Source of the DNA: an uncultured Lachnospiraceae bacterium
GTDB lineage: Bacteria > Bacillota > Clostridia > Lachnospirales > Lachnospiraceae
Direction of reading: 5' to 3'
Assembly: GCA_934343915.1 (NCBI GenBank)
Contig: CAKRIL010000013.1
Location: forward strand, 9,286-73,285
Length of the DNA: 64,000 bases
Shown: positions 50,603-60,167 of the stretch, piece after piece
How the letters are laid out: each line of letters starts with the position of its first letter
Numbering within the stretch: the stretch's first letter is position 1
The notes under the pieces: model-generated
Told to the model about the DNA's origin: nothing
Seen by the model: only the letters and a program-made list of their open reading frames with translations
Database searches by the model: none
Translations under genes and position numbers: made by a program

Positions 50603-51343
50603 TTATTCATAACGTACTATCTCTTTTTTTAGACGTTTTATTATCTTCTTTTCAAGCCTTGAAATATACGACTGTGATATACCGAGCATATCGGCAACCT
50701 CCTTCTGTGTAAGCTCCGTGCCGTCCTCGCTGCTGAGTCCGAAGCGCAGTTCAACAATCTGTCTCTCCCTGTCCGACAGGCGGCTTATCGCCTTGTTGAG
50801 AAGCTTCTTTTCAACCTCGTCCTCAATGTCCTTATATATCACATCTTCATCGGTTCCGAGAATGTCCGACAATAGCAGCTCGTTGCCGTCCCAGTCCACA
50901 TTGAGAGGTTCATCTATCGACACTTCAAGCCTTGTCTTATTATTCCTTCTGAGGTACATCAATATCTCGTTCTCAATACATCTCGACGCATAGGTTGCAA
51001 GCTTTATGTTCTTTCCCGAATCATAAGAATTGACAGCCTTAATAAGCCCTATCGTTCCGATTGATATTAAGTCCTCAACTCCGACTCCCGTATTGTCGAA
51101 TCTCTTTGCTATGTACACAACAAGTCTCAGATTATGCTCTATAAGCATCGACTTAGCCTCACCGTCATCCTCCTGTCCGAGGCGTGCCAGTGCCTCCGCT
51201 TCCTCCTGTGCCGTAAGCGGAGGCGGAAGTACATCCGCTCCCCCTATATAATGTACCTCATTGCGGTCAGCGCTCATGAGGCTCTTGAATGTCGGAACTG
51301 CCTTAAACTGAAATTTATTTGGAACAAGTACCTTTATGAACAT
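50603..51343 (-). CDS. sigE: Sporulation sigma factor E
   Basis: A 246-residue mother-cell sigma factor starting at ATG 51343, where AAGGAG is seven bases upstream. An N-terminal pro-sequence region precedes the core (VHYIGGADVLPPPL), consistent with processing of pro-SigE by SpoIIGA. Region 2 (EHNLRLVVYIAKRFDNTG, DLISIGTIGLIKAVNSYD) and region 4 (EVADMLGISQSYISRLEKKI) are complete. It directly follows spoIIGA. Confidence 0.96.
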   Translation of the reverse strand: MFIKVLVPNKFQFKAVPTFKSLMSADRNEVHYIGGADVLPPPLTAQEEAEALARLGQEDDGEAKSMLIEHNLRLVVYIAKRFDNTGVGVEDLISIGTIGLIKAVNSYDSGKNIKLATYASRCIENEILMYLRRNNKTRLEVSIDEPLNVDWDGNELLLSDILGTDEDVIYKDIEDEVEKKLLNKAISRLSDRERQIVELRFGLSSEDGTELTQKEVADMLGISQSYISRLEKKIIKRLKKEIVRYE

Positions 51344-51365
51344 ATGTATTCTCCTTATCAATCAT

Positions 51366-52160
51366 TTATTTTCGGTCAAGACATGCGGCATTAAGAATAA
51401 TTTCGTACTGTCCCGAGCCTGACAGACTTCCCTCATACACTGCAAGCTCCGGTTTTTCATACCGCATTCTCTTTCCATCATACTCAATCACCATGCTGTC
51501 TACCGTGACAAGTCTCATAAGTCCGTGTTCTTTTCCAAGACTCTTGTACGGAATAAGCCTTACTCCGTCCCCATACTCATCACCCGGCATAAGCTCTTTT
51601 AACACCTTCTTCTCTGCCACACAGACAGGCTTTCCGTTGTACGGGTCTGCGAGCGAATTGCCCGTATCATACAGTCCCGCAGCATGTACGCTTCTTCCAT
51701 CAAGCTCAAGCCATACCTCATATAACAGATTCTTCCTCTTCACATATCCCGTAATGCACCTTATGACAGGTACAGCCGCCTGCCGGAACAGAACAGCCGC
51801 CACAGCCATCCACAGCACATTGGTGCTCTTAGACGCAGCCGCAAGAAGTACCCCTCCTGCAAGCACGGTCGTCGCCATGAGAACTATGTATCTGCGCACC
51901 AGCTCTGACAGTTTTCCTATCTTTCCCGATATGCACAGCATTACAGCAGGAACACCAAGATATGTGCAAAACACCTCCGGCGCAATCGGAATCCTGTACA
52001 CCGCCATGAAGACGCTCCACGCTGCCCCCGCCCCTGCCGCAAGCGCAAGCCGTGCATAAGTGGTTGTGGTTTTGCACAGTCTGCATGAGACAGACAGAAC
52101 AGTATAGTTCATCAACAGGTTTACCAGAAATATCACGTCCGGATAAATTTTGTAGTACAA
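51366..52160 (-). CDS. spoIIGA: SpoIIGA, sigma-E processing aspartic protease
   Basis: A 264-residue membrane protease that activates pro-SigE. Five or so N-terminal membrane helices precede a cytosolic domain with the catalytic D165 in GLYDTGNSLADPYNGKPV. The start is TTG, supported by GGAGG six bases upstream. The promoter region carries two Spo0A boxes. The order ftsZ-spoIIGA-sigE-sigG is the same as in Bacillus. Confidence 0.94.
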   Translation of the reverse strand: MYYKIYPDVIFLVNLLMNYTVLSVSCRLCKTTTTYARLALAAGAGAAWSVFMAVYRIPIAPEVFCTYLGVPAVMLCISGKIGKLSELVRRYIVLMATTVLAGGVLLAAASKSTNVLWMAVAAVLFRQAAVPVIRCITGYVKRKNLLYEVWLELDGRSVHAAGLYDTGNSLADPYNGKPVCVAEKKVLKELMPGDEYGDGVRLIPYKSLGKEHGLMRLVTVDSMVIEYDGKRMRYEKPELAVYEGSLSGSGQYEIILNAACLDRK

Positions 52161-52194
52161 GTTTCACCTCCCCTTGGAAGATTTTACATTGCAC

Positions 52195-52260
52195 ATTATA
52201 TATTCGTTATGTTGAAAAAAATGTCGAACCGACATGACAAATCACAAGAATTTTTCGACA
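52195..52260 (-). promoter_or_regulatory. Spo0A-controlled promoter of spoIIGA
   Basis: Two exact Spo0A boxes: TGTCGAA on the plus strand at 52222-52228 and the same word on the minus strand at 52254-52260. A -10 TATAAT lies at 52195-52200 and a -35-like TCGACA at 52222-52227, 21 bases apart. The Bacillus spoIIG promoter likewise uses a long spacer and Spo0A boxes. Confidence 0.8.
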
Positions 52261-52275
52261 AAATATGCCTCAAAT

Positions 52276-52304
52276 AAAAAGGGACACCGCACATGCGGCA
52301 TCCC
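52276..52304 (-). terminator. Intrinsic terminator after ftsZ
   Basis: An 11-base-pair stem with two wobbles, GGGACACCGCA (52281-52291) with TGCGGCATCCC (52294-52304), is followed on the minus strand by TTTTTATTT. It lies 15 bases past the ftsZ stop and separates the division cluster from spoIIGA. Confidence 0.9.
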
Positions 52305-52318
52305 CATAGGATACTGTA

Positions 52319-53473
52319 TTATTTCTTTCTCTGAAGGAATGTAGGAATACTTAACTCCTCATTCTTGACATTGCTCTCAAGCGGTCTTCTGTAAGATGTA
52401 GAAGGCGAAGGAGCTGTCTGCTGCGCTCTCGCAGATGGTGTCGTGTTAATCGGCTTGCTGTATGTATTCTGCGGCTTGTAGTTGAAGCCCGACATAGCAT
52501 TGGACATATCGATGTTCTTCTGCTGTGCATCAAGACCTGTTGCAATAACCGTGATTACCGCCTCATCCTGTGCAGTGTCATCATACATTGCACCGAAAAT
52601 AATATTGGCTGAATCTCCTGCAAGCTCCTGAACATAGCTTGCTGCCTCATTAGCCTCCATAAGACCTATATCACCTGAAATATTGATGATGACATGTGAT
52701 GCGCCCTCAATGGTTGTCTCAAGAAGCGGGCTGGTGACAGCCTGCTTAACAGCCTCGATTGCCTTGTCATCGCCCTTGGCAGTACCGATACCGATATGCG
52801 CGATACCCTTGTCCTTCATAACGGTCTGAACATCGGCAAAATCAAGATTGATAAGACCAGGTACATTGATAAGGTCTGTAATTCCCTGAACTGCCTGCTG
52901 AAGAACCTCATCAGCCTTCTTAAGTGCATCAGGCATTGTAGTTCTTCTGTCAACTATCTCAAGAAGCTTGTCATTAGGAATGACAATAAGTGTATCAACG
53001 CTCTCCTTAAGCTTCTCTATTCCGCTTATCGCGTTGCTCATACGCTGCTTAGCCTCGAACTTGAACGGCTTCGTGACAACACCCACGGTGAGTATTCCCA
53101 TCTCCTTGGCAATCTTCGCAACAACAGGTGCTGCACCTGTTCCTGTTCCGCCGCCCATACCGCATGTGACGAATACCATATCCGCGCCCTTAAGAGCCTG
53201 TGTAAGCTCCTCCACGTTCTCCTCGGCAGCCTTCTCGCCAACCTCAGGCTTAGCTCCTGCTCCAAGTCCCTTGGTAAGCTTCTCACCAATCTGAAGCGCA
53301 GTAGGTGCCTTGCAAAGCTTAAGTGCCTGCTTGTCCGTATTAATTCCTATAAATTCAACTCCACCTATATTCTCATCAACCATTCTGTTCACGGCGTTAT
53401 TTCCTGCTCCACCGACACCAACAACTATAATCTTAGCTGATGCCTCTGTATCGTTCGACTTAATCTCCAACAC
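52319..53473 (-). CDS. ftsZ: FtsZ, tubulin-like cell division GTPase
   Basis: A 384-residue FtsZ. The GTP-binding motif GGGTGTGA is at residues 107-114, with VVGVGGAGNNAVNRM at the N-terminus and the catalytic NLDFADVQTVM loop. The C-terminal conserved peptide IPTFLQRKK binds partner proteins. The start is GTG with GGAGGG eight bases upstream. It has its own promoter and a strong terminator. No ftsA lies between it and divIB. Confidence 0.98.
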   Translation of the reverse strand: MLEIKSNDTEASAKIIVVGVGGAGNNAVNRMVDENIGGVEFIGINTDKQALKLCKAPTALQIGEKLTKGLGAGAKPEVGEKAAEENVEELTQALKGADMVFVTCGMGGGTGTGAAPVVAKIAKEMGILTVGVVTKPFKFEAKQRMSNAISGIEKLKESVDTLIVIPNDKLLEIVDRRTTMPDALKKADEVLQQAVQGITDLINVPGLINLDFADVQTVMKDKGIAHIGIGTAKGDDKAIEAVKQAVTSPLLETTIEGASHVIINISGDIGLMEANEAASYVQELAGDSANIIFGAMYDDTAQDEAVITVIATGLDAQQKNIDMSNAMSGFNYKPQNTYSKPINTTPSARAQQTAPSPSTSYRRPLESNVKNEELSIPTFLQRKK

Positions 53474-53513
53474 GTCCGAATCCCTCCTTGACTAATGCAT
53501 AACTCATTCTTTT

Positions 53514-53542
53514 ATAATATAGTCTTATTGTGAAAATATCAA
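53514..53542 (-). promoter_or_regulatory. Sigma-A promoter for ftsZ
   Basis: -35 TTGATA at 53537-53542 and -10 TATTAT at 53514-53519 on the minus strand, 17 bases apart, each five of six to consensus. Confidence 0.75.
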
Positions 53543-53572
53543 CAGCTTTTTTACTATTTTGAAAAAAAATTA

Positions 53573-54328
53573 TTATTTTTCTTCTTTATCCTTCTTAAAT
53601 GTAATAAATTCTGTTCCTTCGGAATAATTTTCCATATCAAGAACTCCCGACAGCCCAGTAAGCTGTGCTTCCATCTGTTTCAGTTCGTGAAGCTTCTCGC
53701 TTAGCTTGTCGCCGTTTCCAAAATTAACACGCACATTGCCTATGTAGAGTACGATGGACAGATTATCATTAAAATGTATCTTATCCACCGCAATCTCATA
53801 CTTTCTGAGATTCTGAGACAAGTCAAGAATTGTGTTGAATACCGATTCATCCTCTATCGGAAGCGGATTGTACAGCACAATGCTGTCGAACTTAAGTCCG
53901 TCGACAAGCGGTACATCCGTAACCTGCTCAGATGAGCTCTCAACCACTATTCCGTCCTTATCAAAATACATATAATTTTCCTTGTATATCACGTAGGCAA
54001 CAATACTTTTTTCATATAATACCACATGCACCTTATCCGGGTACTCAATCTCAATCTCATAGGTCTCGATAAATGGTATCGATGCTTTCTCGTAATCATG
54101 CTTCAGATCATACCCGAGCTTAAGTGAATTGATATTGGAAGCATCACCGAATATATATGCCGTAAGCTCATCATCCGTGTACCTGTCAGTGCCTTCATAG
54201 GTTATCCCGGTCACCTTAAAATTAGTGGCGGCATAGTAGCCCGCCGCTCCGGCAAGACCTGAAAGCATCACCAGCACAATAAGAATTTTAAGCAGTATGT
54301 GTCTTTTCTTTCCCTCGGTTCGTGACAT
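53573..54328 (-). CDS. divIB: DivIB/FtsQ cell division protein
   Basis: A 251-residue bitopic membrane protein. A basic N-terminus is followed by one helix (ILIVLVMLSGLAGAAGYYAA) and an extracellular POTRA domain starting VTGITYEGTDRYTDDELTAY. The FtsQ beta domain continues with SIVAYVIYKENYMYFDKDGI. It stabilises the FtsL/PBP complex at the septum. It lies between murA and ftsZ, its usual dcw location. FtsQ-type sequences are weakly conserved, but layout and context agree. Confidence 0.9.
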   Translation of the reverse strand: MSRTEGKKRHILLKILIVLVMLSGLAGAAGYYAATNFKVTGITYEGTDRYTDDELTAYIFGDASNINSLKLGYDLKHDYEKASIPFIETYEIEIEYPDKVHVVLYEKSIVAYVIYKENYMYFDKDGIVVESSSEQVTDVPLVDGLKFDSIVLYNPLPIEDESVFNTILDLSQNLRKYEIAVDKIHFNDNLSIVLYIGNVRVNFGNGDKLSEKLHELKQMEAQLTGLSGVLDMENYSEGTEFITFKKDKEEK

Positions 54329-54343
54329 CCTTCACCCTTCTCC

Positions 54344-55615
54344 TTATTCGCTGCAGGCGGTTATTTCTGCCCCCAGCATTCTTAAATCTCCCGGAAGATT
54401 CTCATAGCCTCTTCTTATATAACAGCAGCCGTTCACCGTAACAGGCTCGTCGGCAAAAAGACCTGCAAGCACCAGTGCCGCGCCGCCCCTTAGGTCGCCC
54501 GCCGTCACGCTTCCTCCGTGAAGATGCCTTCTTCCGTATACATATGCAAGCTTTCCTTCAGTTCTTATATCCGCACCAAGCCCGTTAAGCTCATGTGCCG
54601 TGGAAAATCTTGTATCGAACACATTCTCTTCCATTATGCAGAAGCTTCCTGACACTGCCATAAGCGAGAGGAACACCGACTGCATATCCGTAGGAAAATC
54701 AGGAAACGGTCCTGTCGATATCACACATTCAAGCTCTTTTCTCCTGTCGGTGTTGATTATGACTCCATGACCGTCCGAAGCAGCCCTTGCGCCGAGATAC
54801 TTGATTATATTGTCAATTCTTTCACATTCAATATTTGGAATATATACATTACCCGTACATCCTGCCGCTGCCGTGAGAATCGTTCCCGCAACTATTCTGT
54901 CGGCAGGTATTGTATACTCAATATCCCTAGAACATATTGTGCCCCCCGCTCTCACGTTAATTATTCCCGTGCGTTCGCCATCTATCTCGGCACCCAGAAG
55001 CCTTAAGAAGTCACACAAGTCCCATATTTCAGGCTCCCGTGACGCATTGATTATCTTCGTTGCCCCCGCTGCACATACCGAAGCCAGCAGTATATTCTGT
55101 GTTGCACCGACACTTGGGAACGGAAGTCTTATCTCACAGCCCATGAGCTCCCCGACCGGAACAAAAGCATCAATTCCGCCGTCCTCGCTTACAATCCTCG
55201 CCCCAAGCCTTCTCATCGCATCCACATGGAAGTCAACAGGTCTTTTCCCTATCGCACAGCCTCCCGGCGGAGGCATAACGAACCGCCCGAACCGTCCGAG
55301 GCAGCTTCCCATGAGAATTACGGAAGCACGCATTTTCGTGGCATATTCACTGTCAAGAACCCCGTTTTCCGCATCCGAAGCATCGACAAGCATTGTATGC
55401 TTCTCGAATACAACCTTGCAGCCGCATATTTTCAAAAGCTCTGCCATAATATACACATCCGCGATTTCCGGACAGTTCTTAAACACCGATATTCCCTTGT
55501 TAAGAAGTGCCGCCGCCATAACCGGAAGCACCGAGTTCTTCGCTCCCTGAAGCCTGATTTCACCGGACAGTCTGCTGCACGGATATACAACCACAGCATT
55601 TTCATTGCCTTGCAT
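54344..55615 (-). CDS. murA: UDP-N-acetylglucosamine 1-carboxyvinyltransferase
   Basis: MurA transfers enolpyruvate to UDP-GlcNAc, the first committed step of peptidoglycan synthesis. The 423-residue protein has K26/N27 in QGAKNSVLP and catalytic C120 in PPGGCAIGKRP, the cysteine blocked by fosfomycin. FPDFPTDMQ and a TRF segment follow. The motif begins PPPGGC instead of the common GPGGC. It lies inside the dcw cluster between ftsW and divIB. GGAGG is six bases before the ATG. Confidence 0.95.
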   Translation of the reverse strand: MQGNENAVVVYPCSRLSGEIRLQGAKNSVLPVMAAALLNKGISVFKNCPEIADVYIMAELLKICGCKVVFEKHTMLVDASDAENGVLDSEYATKMRASVILMGSCLGRFGRFVMPPPGGCAIGKRPVDFHVDAMRRLGARIVSEDGGIDAFVPVGELMGCEIRLPFPSVGATQNILLASVCAAGATKIINASREPEIWDLCDFLRLLGAEIDGERTGIINVRAGGTICSRDIEYTIPADRIVAGTILTAAAGCTGNVYIPNIECERIDNIIKYLGARAASDGHGVIINTDRRKELECVISTGPFPDFPTDMQSVFLSLMAVSGSFCIMEENVFDTRFSTAHELNGLGADIRTEGKLAYVYGRRHLHGGSVTAGDLRGGAALVLAGLFADEPVTVNGCCYIRRGYENLPGDLRMLGAEITACSE

Positions 55616-55697
55616 ATAATTCCTCCATTACAGGTATACATATTATTATATGCCGCAAATGCCCGGTGATGAGCAATATATTATGAATTATTTGACG

Positions 55698-56867
55698 CTA
55701 ATCATGCCTGTATCTTATATGCCTTGATACATTGAGCACAATACCCATCTCAGCCATAAGGAACATGACCGAGGTTCCGCCGTAGCTTATGAACGGCAGG
55801 GTGATTCCCGTATTAGGAATGACGTTGGTTACTACCGCAATATTAAGAATTACCTGAATCGCAATATGTGCCGCAACTCCCGTCACAAGCAGGAATCCGA
55901 ACTGGTCAGGCGCATTGAGTGCTATGACCATGAATCTCCATATCATCATTACAAAAAGAAGTATAAGACATATACCTCCGAAAAGTCCAAGCTCCTCACA
56001 GACAACGGAGAATATCATATCATTCTGTGCCTCAGGTATGAAGCCGAGCTTCTGTATGCTCTGTCCAAGCCCCTTGCCGAAGAAGCCTCCCGAGCCAAGC
56101 GCATACAGTGCCTGCAACGTCTGGTAGCCCTTTCCCGATGCATACTCCTCAGGATGCCTCCATGCGAGAACTCTCATCATTCTGAAGCCTGTGTCGTCAT
56201 CAATCTCAACTCCCGCCGTAACAGGGTCAACATAGTAATGTATGTAGAACATAAATGCCACAACAGCGGCAACACCCAGTATTCCTGCTGCCACGAACGG
56301 CCAATACCTCTTGGTTGCGACAAAGTATATAACAACTCCGATTCCGAACACTATAATTGCCGAACTTAGGTTGCTTGTGATGACAAGTATAAGTGCCGTA
56401 GGAAACGCCGTTATTCCACCCACCACAAAGAGATTGCGCCACTTGTCAATACCCTTTCCGACGTACACGGCAAATGCCGAAACGGTTATAATAACTGCAA
56501 GCTTGCATATCTCCGCCGGCTGAATCGTACCGAAGCCCACATTAATCCAGCGTCTTGCGTGGTTAATCTCAACTCCCAGCGGCGTGAGTATAAGAAGCAC
56601 CGATAAAATTGCTCCGAAGTATATGAACGGTGCAAGCTTGTAATAAAATCTGTAATCGAAAAATATGCAGAAAATAAATACCACCGAACCGATTATGGTC
56701 GATATAATCTGCTTTTTCAAATAAAATGCAGGGTCCGGATTCTTCATTCTCATTCCGCTGTAATAGCTTGTCGAATACACCATGACAAGTCCGAAGCAGA
56801 CAAGAAAAAGAATAATTACAAGCAGTGAATAATCAAAATATTTCGTTTTTTCACGATGTTTTGCCAT
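55698..56867 (-). CDS. ftsW: FtsW/SEDS-family septal glycosyltransferase
   Basis: A polytopic SEDS protein of 389 residues that polymerises peptidoglycan at the septum with its PBP partner. Signature parts are LGVEINHARRWINVG, IQPAEICKLAVI, PEAQNDMIFSVVCEELGLFG and GITLPFISYGGTSVM. ATG 56867 has AGGAGG seven bases upstream; a TTG two codons earlier is too close. It follows murD directly. RodA-like function cannot be excluded, but dcw context favours FtsW. Confidence 0.93.
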   Translation of the reverse strand: MAKHREKTKYFDYSLLVIILFLVCFGLVMVYSTSYYSGMRMKNPDPAFYLKKQIISTIIGSVVFIFCIFFDYRFYYKLAPFIYFGAILSVLLILTPLGVEINHARRWINVGFGTIQPAEICKLAVIITVSAFAVYVGKGIDKWRNLFVVGGITAFPTALILVITSNLSSAIIVFGIGVVIYFVATKRYWPFVAAGILGVAAVVAFMFYIHYYVDPVTAGVEIDDDTGFRMMRVLAWRHPEEYASGKGYQTLQALYALGSGGFFGKGLGQSIQKLGFIPEAQNDMIFSVVCEELGLFGGICLILLFVMMIWRFMVIALNAPDQFGFLLVTGVAAHIAIQVILNIAVVTNVIPNTGITLPFISYGGTSVMFLMAEMGIVLNVSRHIRYRHD

Positions 56868-56878
56868 CGGCAATCCTC

Positions 56879-58234
56879 CTAAAGCTCATTCACATACTGC
56901 TTGAACAGTTTTCCGCGCTCCTCATAGCTCTTGAACATATCCCAGCTTGCACATGCCGGAGAGAGAAGCACAATCTGACCTTCCTTTGCGTCAGCATGGC
57001 ACACCTCGACAGCTTCCTTAAGCGTATCGACAAAGCGTATATTTTCAAAGCCCTGTGCTCTTGCCGCTGCCGCAATCTTATCCTTCGTGACTCCCAAAAG
57101 TACAAGCTCAATTATGGTATCGCCGAATACCTTAATCATCTCGTCGAACTCAGAATGCTTATCGTAGCCTCCTGCGATGAGAATTGTCTTCTTAGGCATC
57201 GCCTCGATTGCCTTGATTGTGGAATCGGGATTCGTGCCCTTCGAATCATTGTAATATTCAACCCCGTCAAGCGTTCTGACATACTCAATACGGTGCTCTA
57301 CTGCCTTGAAGTTCCTTATTGTCCCGGCAATAATGTCAATCGGAACGCCCATCTGTATACATATTGCAGCCGCAGCCATTACATTCTCATGATTGTGTGC
57401 ACCGAAGAGGAGCATATCCTTGACATCTATAACATCTGTCTCCTTCTCACCGTCCGTATATTTTATCATGCTTCCTTCAAGATATGTACCGCGGCTTACC
57501 TTATGCTTTCTTGAAAAATACACAGGTGTCGCACTTGTCTGCTCACCAAAGGCTCTTAAAACCTCATCATCATAATTAAGAATAATAAAATCATCCTTCG
57601 TCTGATTGGCCGCAATGCGCTCCTTGACTGCCGCATAATTCTCCATTGTGTAATGTCTGTTAAGATGGTCAGGTGTGATATTAAGTATCGCACTCACCTT
57701 AGGTCTGAACTCATGCACCGTCTCAAGCTGAAAGCTTGAAATCTCGGCAACCGTGACAGAAGCCTCATTGGTCTTAAGCACCTCAGCCGTGTATGAATTA
57801 CCTATATTTCCTACGACAAATGTCTCCCTGCCCCATGCCTTTATGATTTCTCCGACAAGCGTTGTGGTGGTAGTCTTTCCGTTAGTTCCCGTGATGGCAG
57901 CCACTACGCCCTTCTCATAATTGTAGGCGAGCTCAATCTCACCCCACACAGGCACTCCCGCATTGTTAAATTCCACAACAACCGGACTGTCAATCGGAAC
58001 ACCCGGGCTGATTACCGCAAGGTCTGCACTCTTAACAAGCTCTGTATCAAGCCCGCCAAGCACAATCTCAGCGTCAACACCCTCAGGGAATCTTGCTCTT
58101 ACCTCCTCCTTAACAAGCTTATCATTACCATCATAAAGCACCGGAACAGCTCCAACCTCAGTAAGAAGCTTCACTGCACCGATACCGCTTATACCTGAAC
58201 CAACAACTATAACCTTTTTTCCGCTCAAATCCAT
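56879..58234 (-). CDS. murD: UDP-N-acetylmuramoylalanine--D-glutamate ligase
   Basis: MurD adds D-glutamate to UDP-MurNAc-L-Ala. The 451-residue protein has the N-terminal nucleotide-sugar domain (VIVVGSGISGIGAVKLL), the ATP loop GTNGKTTT at 116-123, ITPDHLNRH and the C-terminal domain with NDSKGTNPDSTIKAIE and LLSPACASWDMFKSYEERG. It lies where mraY-murD normally occur, but mraY is missing. AGGAG is eight bases before the ATG. Confidence 0.97.
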   Translation of the reverse strand: MDLSGKKVIVVGSGISGIGAVKLLTEVGAVPVLYDGNDKLVKEEVRARFPEGVDAEIVLGGLDTELVKSADLAVISPGVPIDSPVVVEFNNAGVPVWGEIELAYNYEKGVVAAITGTNGKTTTTTLVGEIIKAWGRETFVVGNIGNSYTAEVLKTNEASVTVAEISSFQLETVHEFRPKVSAILNITPDHLNRHYTMENYAAVKERIAANQTKDDFIILNYDDEVLRAFGEQTSATPVYFSRKHKVSRGTYLEGSMIKYTDGEKETDVIDVKDMLLFGAHNHENVMAAAAICIQMGVPIDIIAGTIRNFKAVEHRIEYVRTLDGVEYYNDSKGTNPDSTIKAIEAMPKKTILIAGGYDKHSEFDEMIKVFGDTIIELVLLGVTKDKIAAAARAQGFENIRFVDTLKEAVEVCHADAKEGQIVLLSPACASWDMFKSYEERGKLFKQYVNEL

Positions 58235-58296
58235 GTCAATGTCTCCTGTTTCTGCTTTGTATCACTTTTATTAGTGACTTACATTTAATAATATCT

Positions 58297-60054
58297 CTAT
58301 TCCGTAGAAAATTCAACCGTTTCCTGCTCAATTCCAAGATACGGAAGTATATTGTCGAACACCTCCCTGATTACCGGAGCAGCTATTGTTCCCCCGTAAT
58401 ATATTCCCTGCGGCTCATCGATAATGCACATCGCAATCACCTGCGGATTGTCGGCAGGTGCAAAGCCGATAAACGAGGCTATATATTTTCCCGAGCCTCT
58501 CGGAAGCTTCTGTGATGTTGCCGTCTTGCCTCCTATCCGGTACCCCTCTATATAACATCTGTTTCCGCCTCCCTCAGCCACTACCTTCTCAAGCAGACTC
58601 TTCATAAGCTCACTGTTCTCCGCCGACACGACATTGGCGGTCGTCGGATACTCGAACACCTTCGTGGTCTCCCCCTCCGCATTAACCGTCTTAACCGCAA
58701 AATGCGGTGTGACAAGCGTTCCTCCGTTAATTATCGCACTTGCGGCTCTAAGCAGCTGTAGAGGTGTAATCTGAAACGATTGTCCGAAGCTCATTGTCGC
58801 AAGCTCCACCTCCCCTACATTTTCAAGCTTATGAATAATGGTTCCCGCTTCGCCCGGCAGGTCCACACCCGTGCGCTCTAACAGTCCGAGCTTATCCATA
58901 TAATAGAAAAAGTCCTCGGCACCGACCCTGCTGCCCCATGTTATGAATGCCGGATTGCAGGAGTTCATAAGCGTCTGTGCGAACGTCTGCGAGCCGTGTC
59001 CCGCCGTCTTATGGCATCTTATGGTTCTTCCACCCACAGTCAGGCTTCCCTTACAGTAAAAGCTGTCTGACAGACTCACAACTCCTTTCTCAAGTGCCGC
59101 CGTAGCCGTAATCATCTTGAATGTGGAGCCCGGCTCATATGTGTCATTGATGCAGAAGTTGCGCCACATATTGTTGAGCAGCTCCATCTTCTGTTCACTG
59201 TCAAGTGTGGCAGCATCAGGATACTCCGCCGTCAGACTGTACGGAGCATTAAGGTCATACTCAGGCACATTCACCATCGCATATATTCTTCCGTCCTGCG
59301 GATTCATAACTATCACGGAGACTCTTTTTGCCCCCTTTGCCTCATACGCCTTATATGCCGCCTGCTGCGCATATGTCTGGATATTGTAATCGAGACTTAT
59401 CACAAGGTCATCCCCCGCGACAGGCTCTATTCTGCTCTCGCCCTCCTCCTTAAGCTCTATTCCGGAGGCATCCGTCATCGTAAGAATCTGTCCTGCCTCC
59501 CCCGACAGCTCATTCTCGTATTTTACTTCAAGTCCTATAATTCCCTGATTGTCACTTCCCGTGAAGCCTATCACCTTTGATGCGAGGCTGCCGAACGGAT
59601 AATATCTTTTACTGTCCTCATCAACCTTAACCCCGTCAAGATTGTATTCCCTTATGGCATCACCGACCTCCTTGGACACATTGGTCTTGATTCTCTCCAT
59701 CGATGATACCTTATTGACGCTTTTTGCCACCTTCTCCCTATCCATGTCAAGCTCAGATGCCAGTACATCGATTACTCTCTCAGCATCCGTTATCTGCGCA
59801 TGTACGACCGAGATTGTGCACACCGTCCTGTTGGATGCAAGCACCGTGCCGTCACCCGAGATTATTCTTCCTCTCGCCGCCTTAATCGGGCGCTCCCTCT
59901 CATGCAGCTCCTTCGCCTTCTGCCCGTAATATTCCGACTCAAAAAGCATAATAACCGCCAGTCTTCCCAAAAGCAGTACAATGACTGCCGTGACGACGGT
60001 TATTCCAAGAAACAGTTTTTTCTTCATTCTGCTCTTATTATTCCGCACTATCAT
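58297..60054 (-). CDS. Class B penicillin-binding protein (SpoVD/FtsI-like)
   Basis: A 585-residue transpeptidase with one N-terminal membrane helix, a pedestal domain and a catalytic domain. Active-site motifs are S310-T-F-K313 (YEPGSTFKMIT), S365-C-N367 and K510-T-A512 where KTG is usual. No PASTA domain follows. It may be the sporulation-type SpoVD or a second division PBP; the gene next door is also class B. GGAGG six bases before the ATG fixes the start. The Ala in the third motif is noted; the family is known to tolerate some variation. Confidence 0.92.
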   Translation of the reverse strand: MIVRNNKSRMKKKLFLGITVVTAVIVLLLGRLAVIMLFESEYYGQKAKELHERERPIKAARGRIISGDGTVLASNRTVCTISVVHAQITDAERVIDVLASELDMDREKVAKSVNKVSSMERIKTNVSKEVGDAIREYNLDGVKVDEDSKRYYPFGSLASKVIGFTGSDNQGIIGLEVKYENELSGEAGQILTMTDASGIELKEEGESRIEPVAGDDLVISLDYNIQTYAQQAAYKAYEAKGAKRVSVIVMNPQDGRIYAMVNVPEYDLNAPYSLTAEYPDAATLDSEQKMELLNNMWRNFCINDTYEPGSTFKMITATAALEKGVVSLSDSFYCKGSLTVGGRTIRCHKTAGHGSQTFAQTLMNSCNPAFITWGSRVGAEDFFYYMDKLGLLERTGVDLPGEAGTIIHKLENVGEVELATMSFGQSFQITPLQLLRAASAIINGGTLVTPHFAVKTVNAEGETTKVFEYPTTANVVSAENSELMKSLLEKVVAEGGGNRCYIEGYRIGGKTATSQKLPRGSGKYIASFIGFAPADNPQVIAMCIIDEPQGIYYGGTIAAPVIREVFDNILPYLGIEQETVEFSTE

Positions 60055-60167
60055 AGCCTTCCTCCATAAAGCCCCAAAACGTATAGCACCGGCCGCCTAA
60101 GCTGCCGGTACTACATTCTATTATGAAGGTTCAGATAATATGATGATATCAGAGTCAATTCGTATAT

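Noticed and set aside
60075..60125. GC-rich hairpin (ACCGGC/GCCGGT) between the two PBP genes as a terminator
   Set aside because: No T-run follows on the minus strand and the genes are close; kept only as an mRNA hairpin of unknown role.
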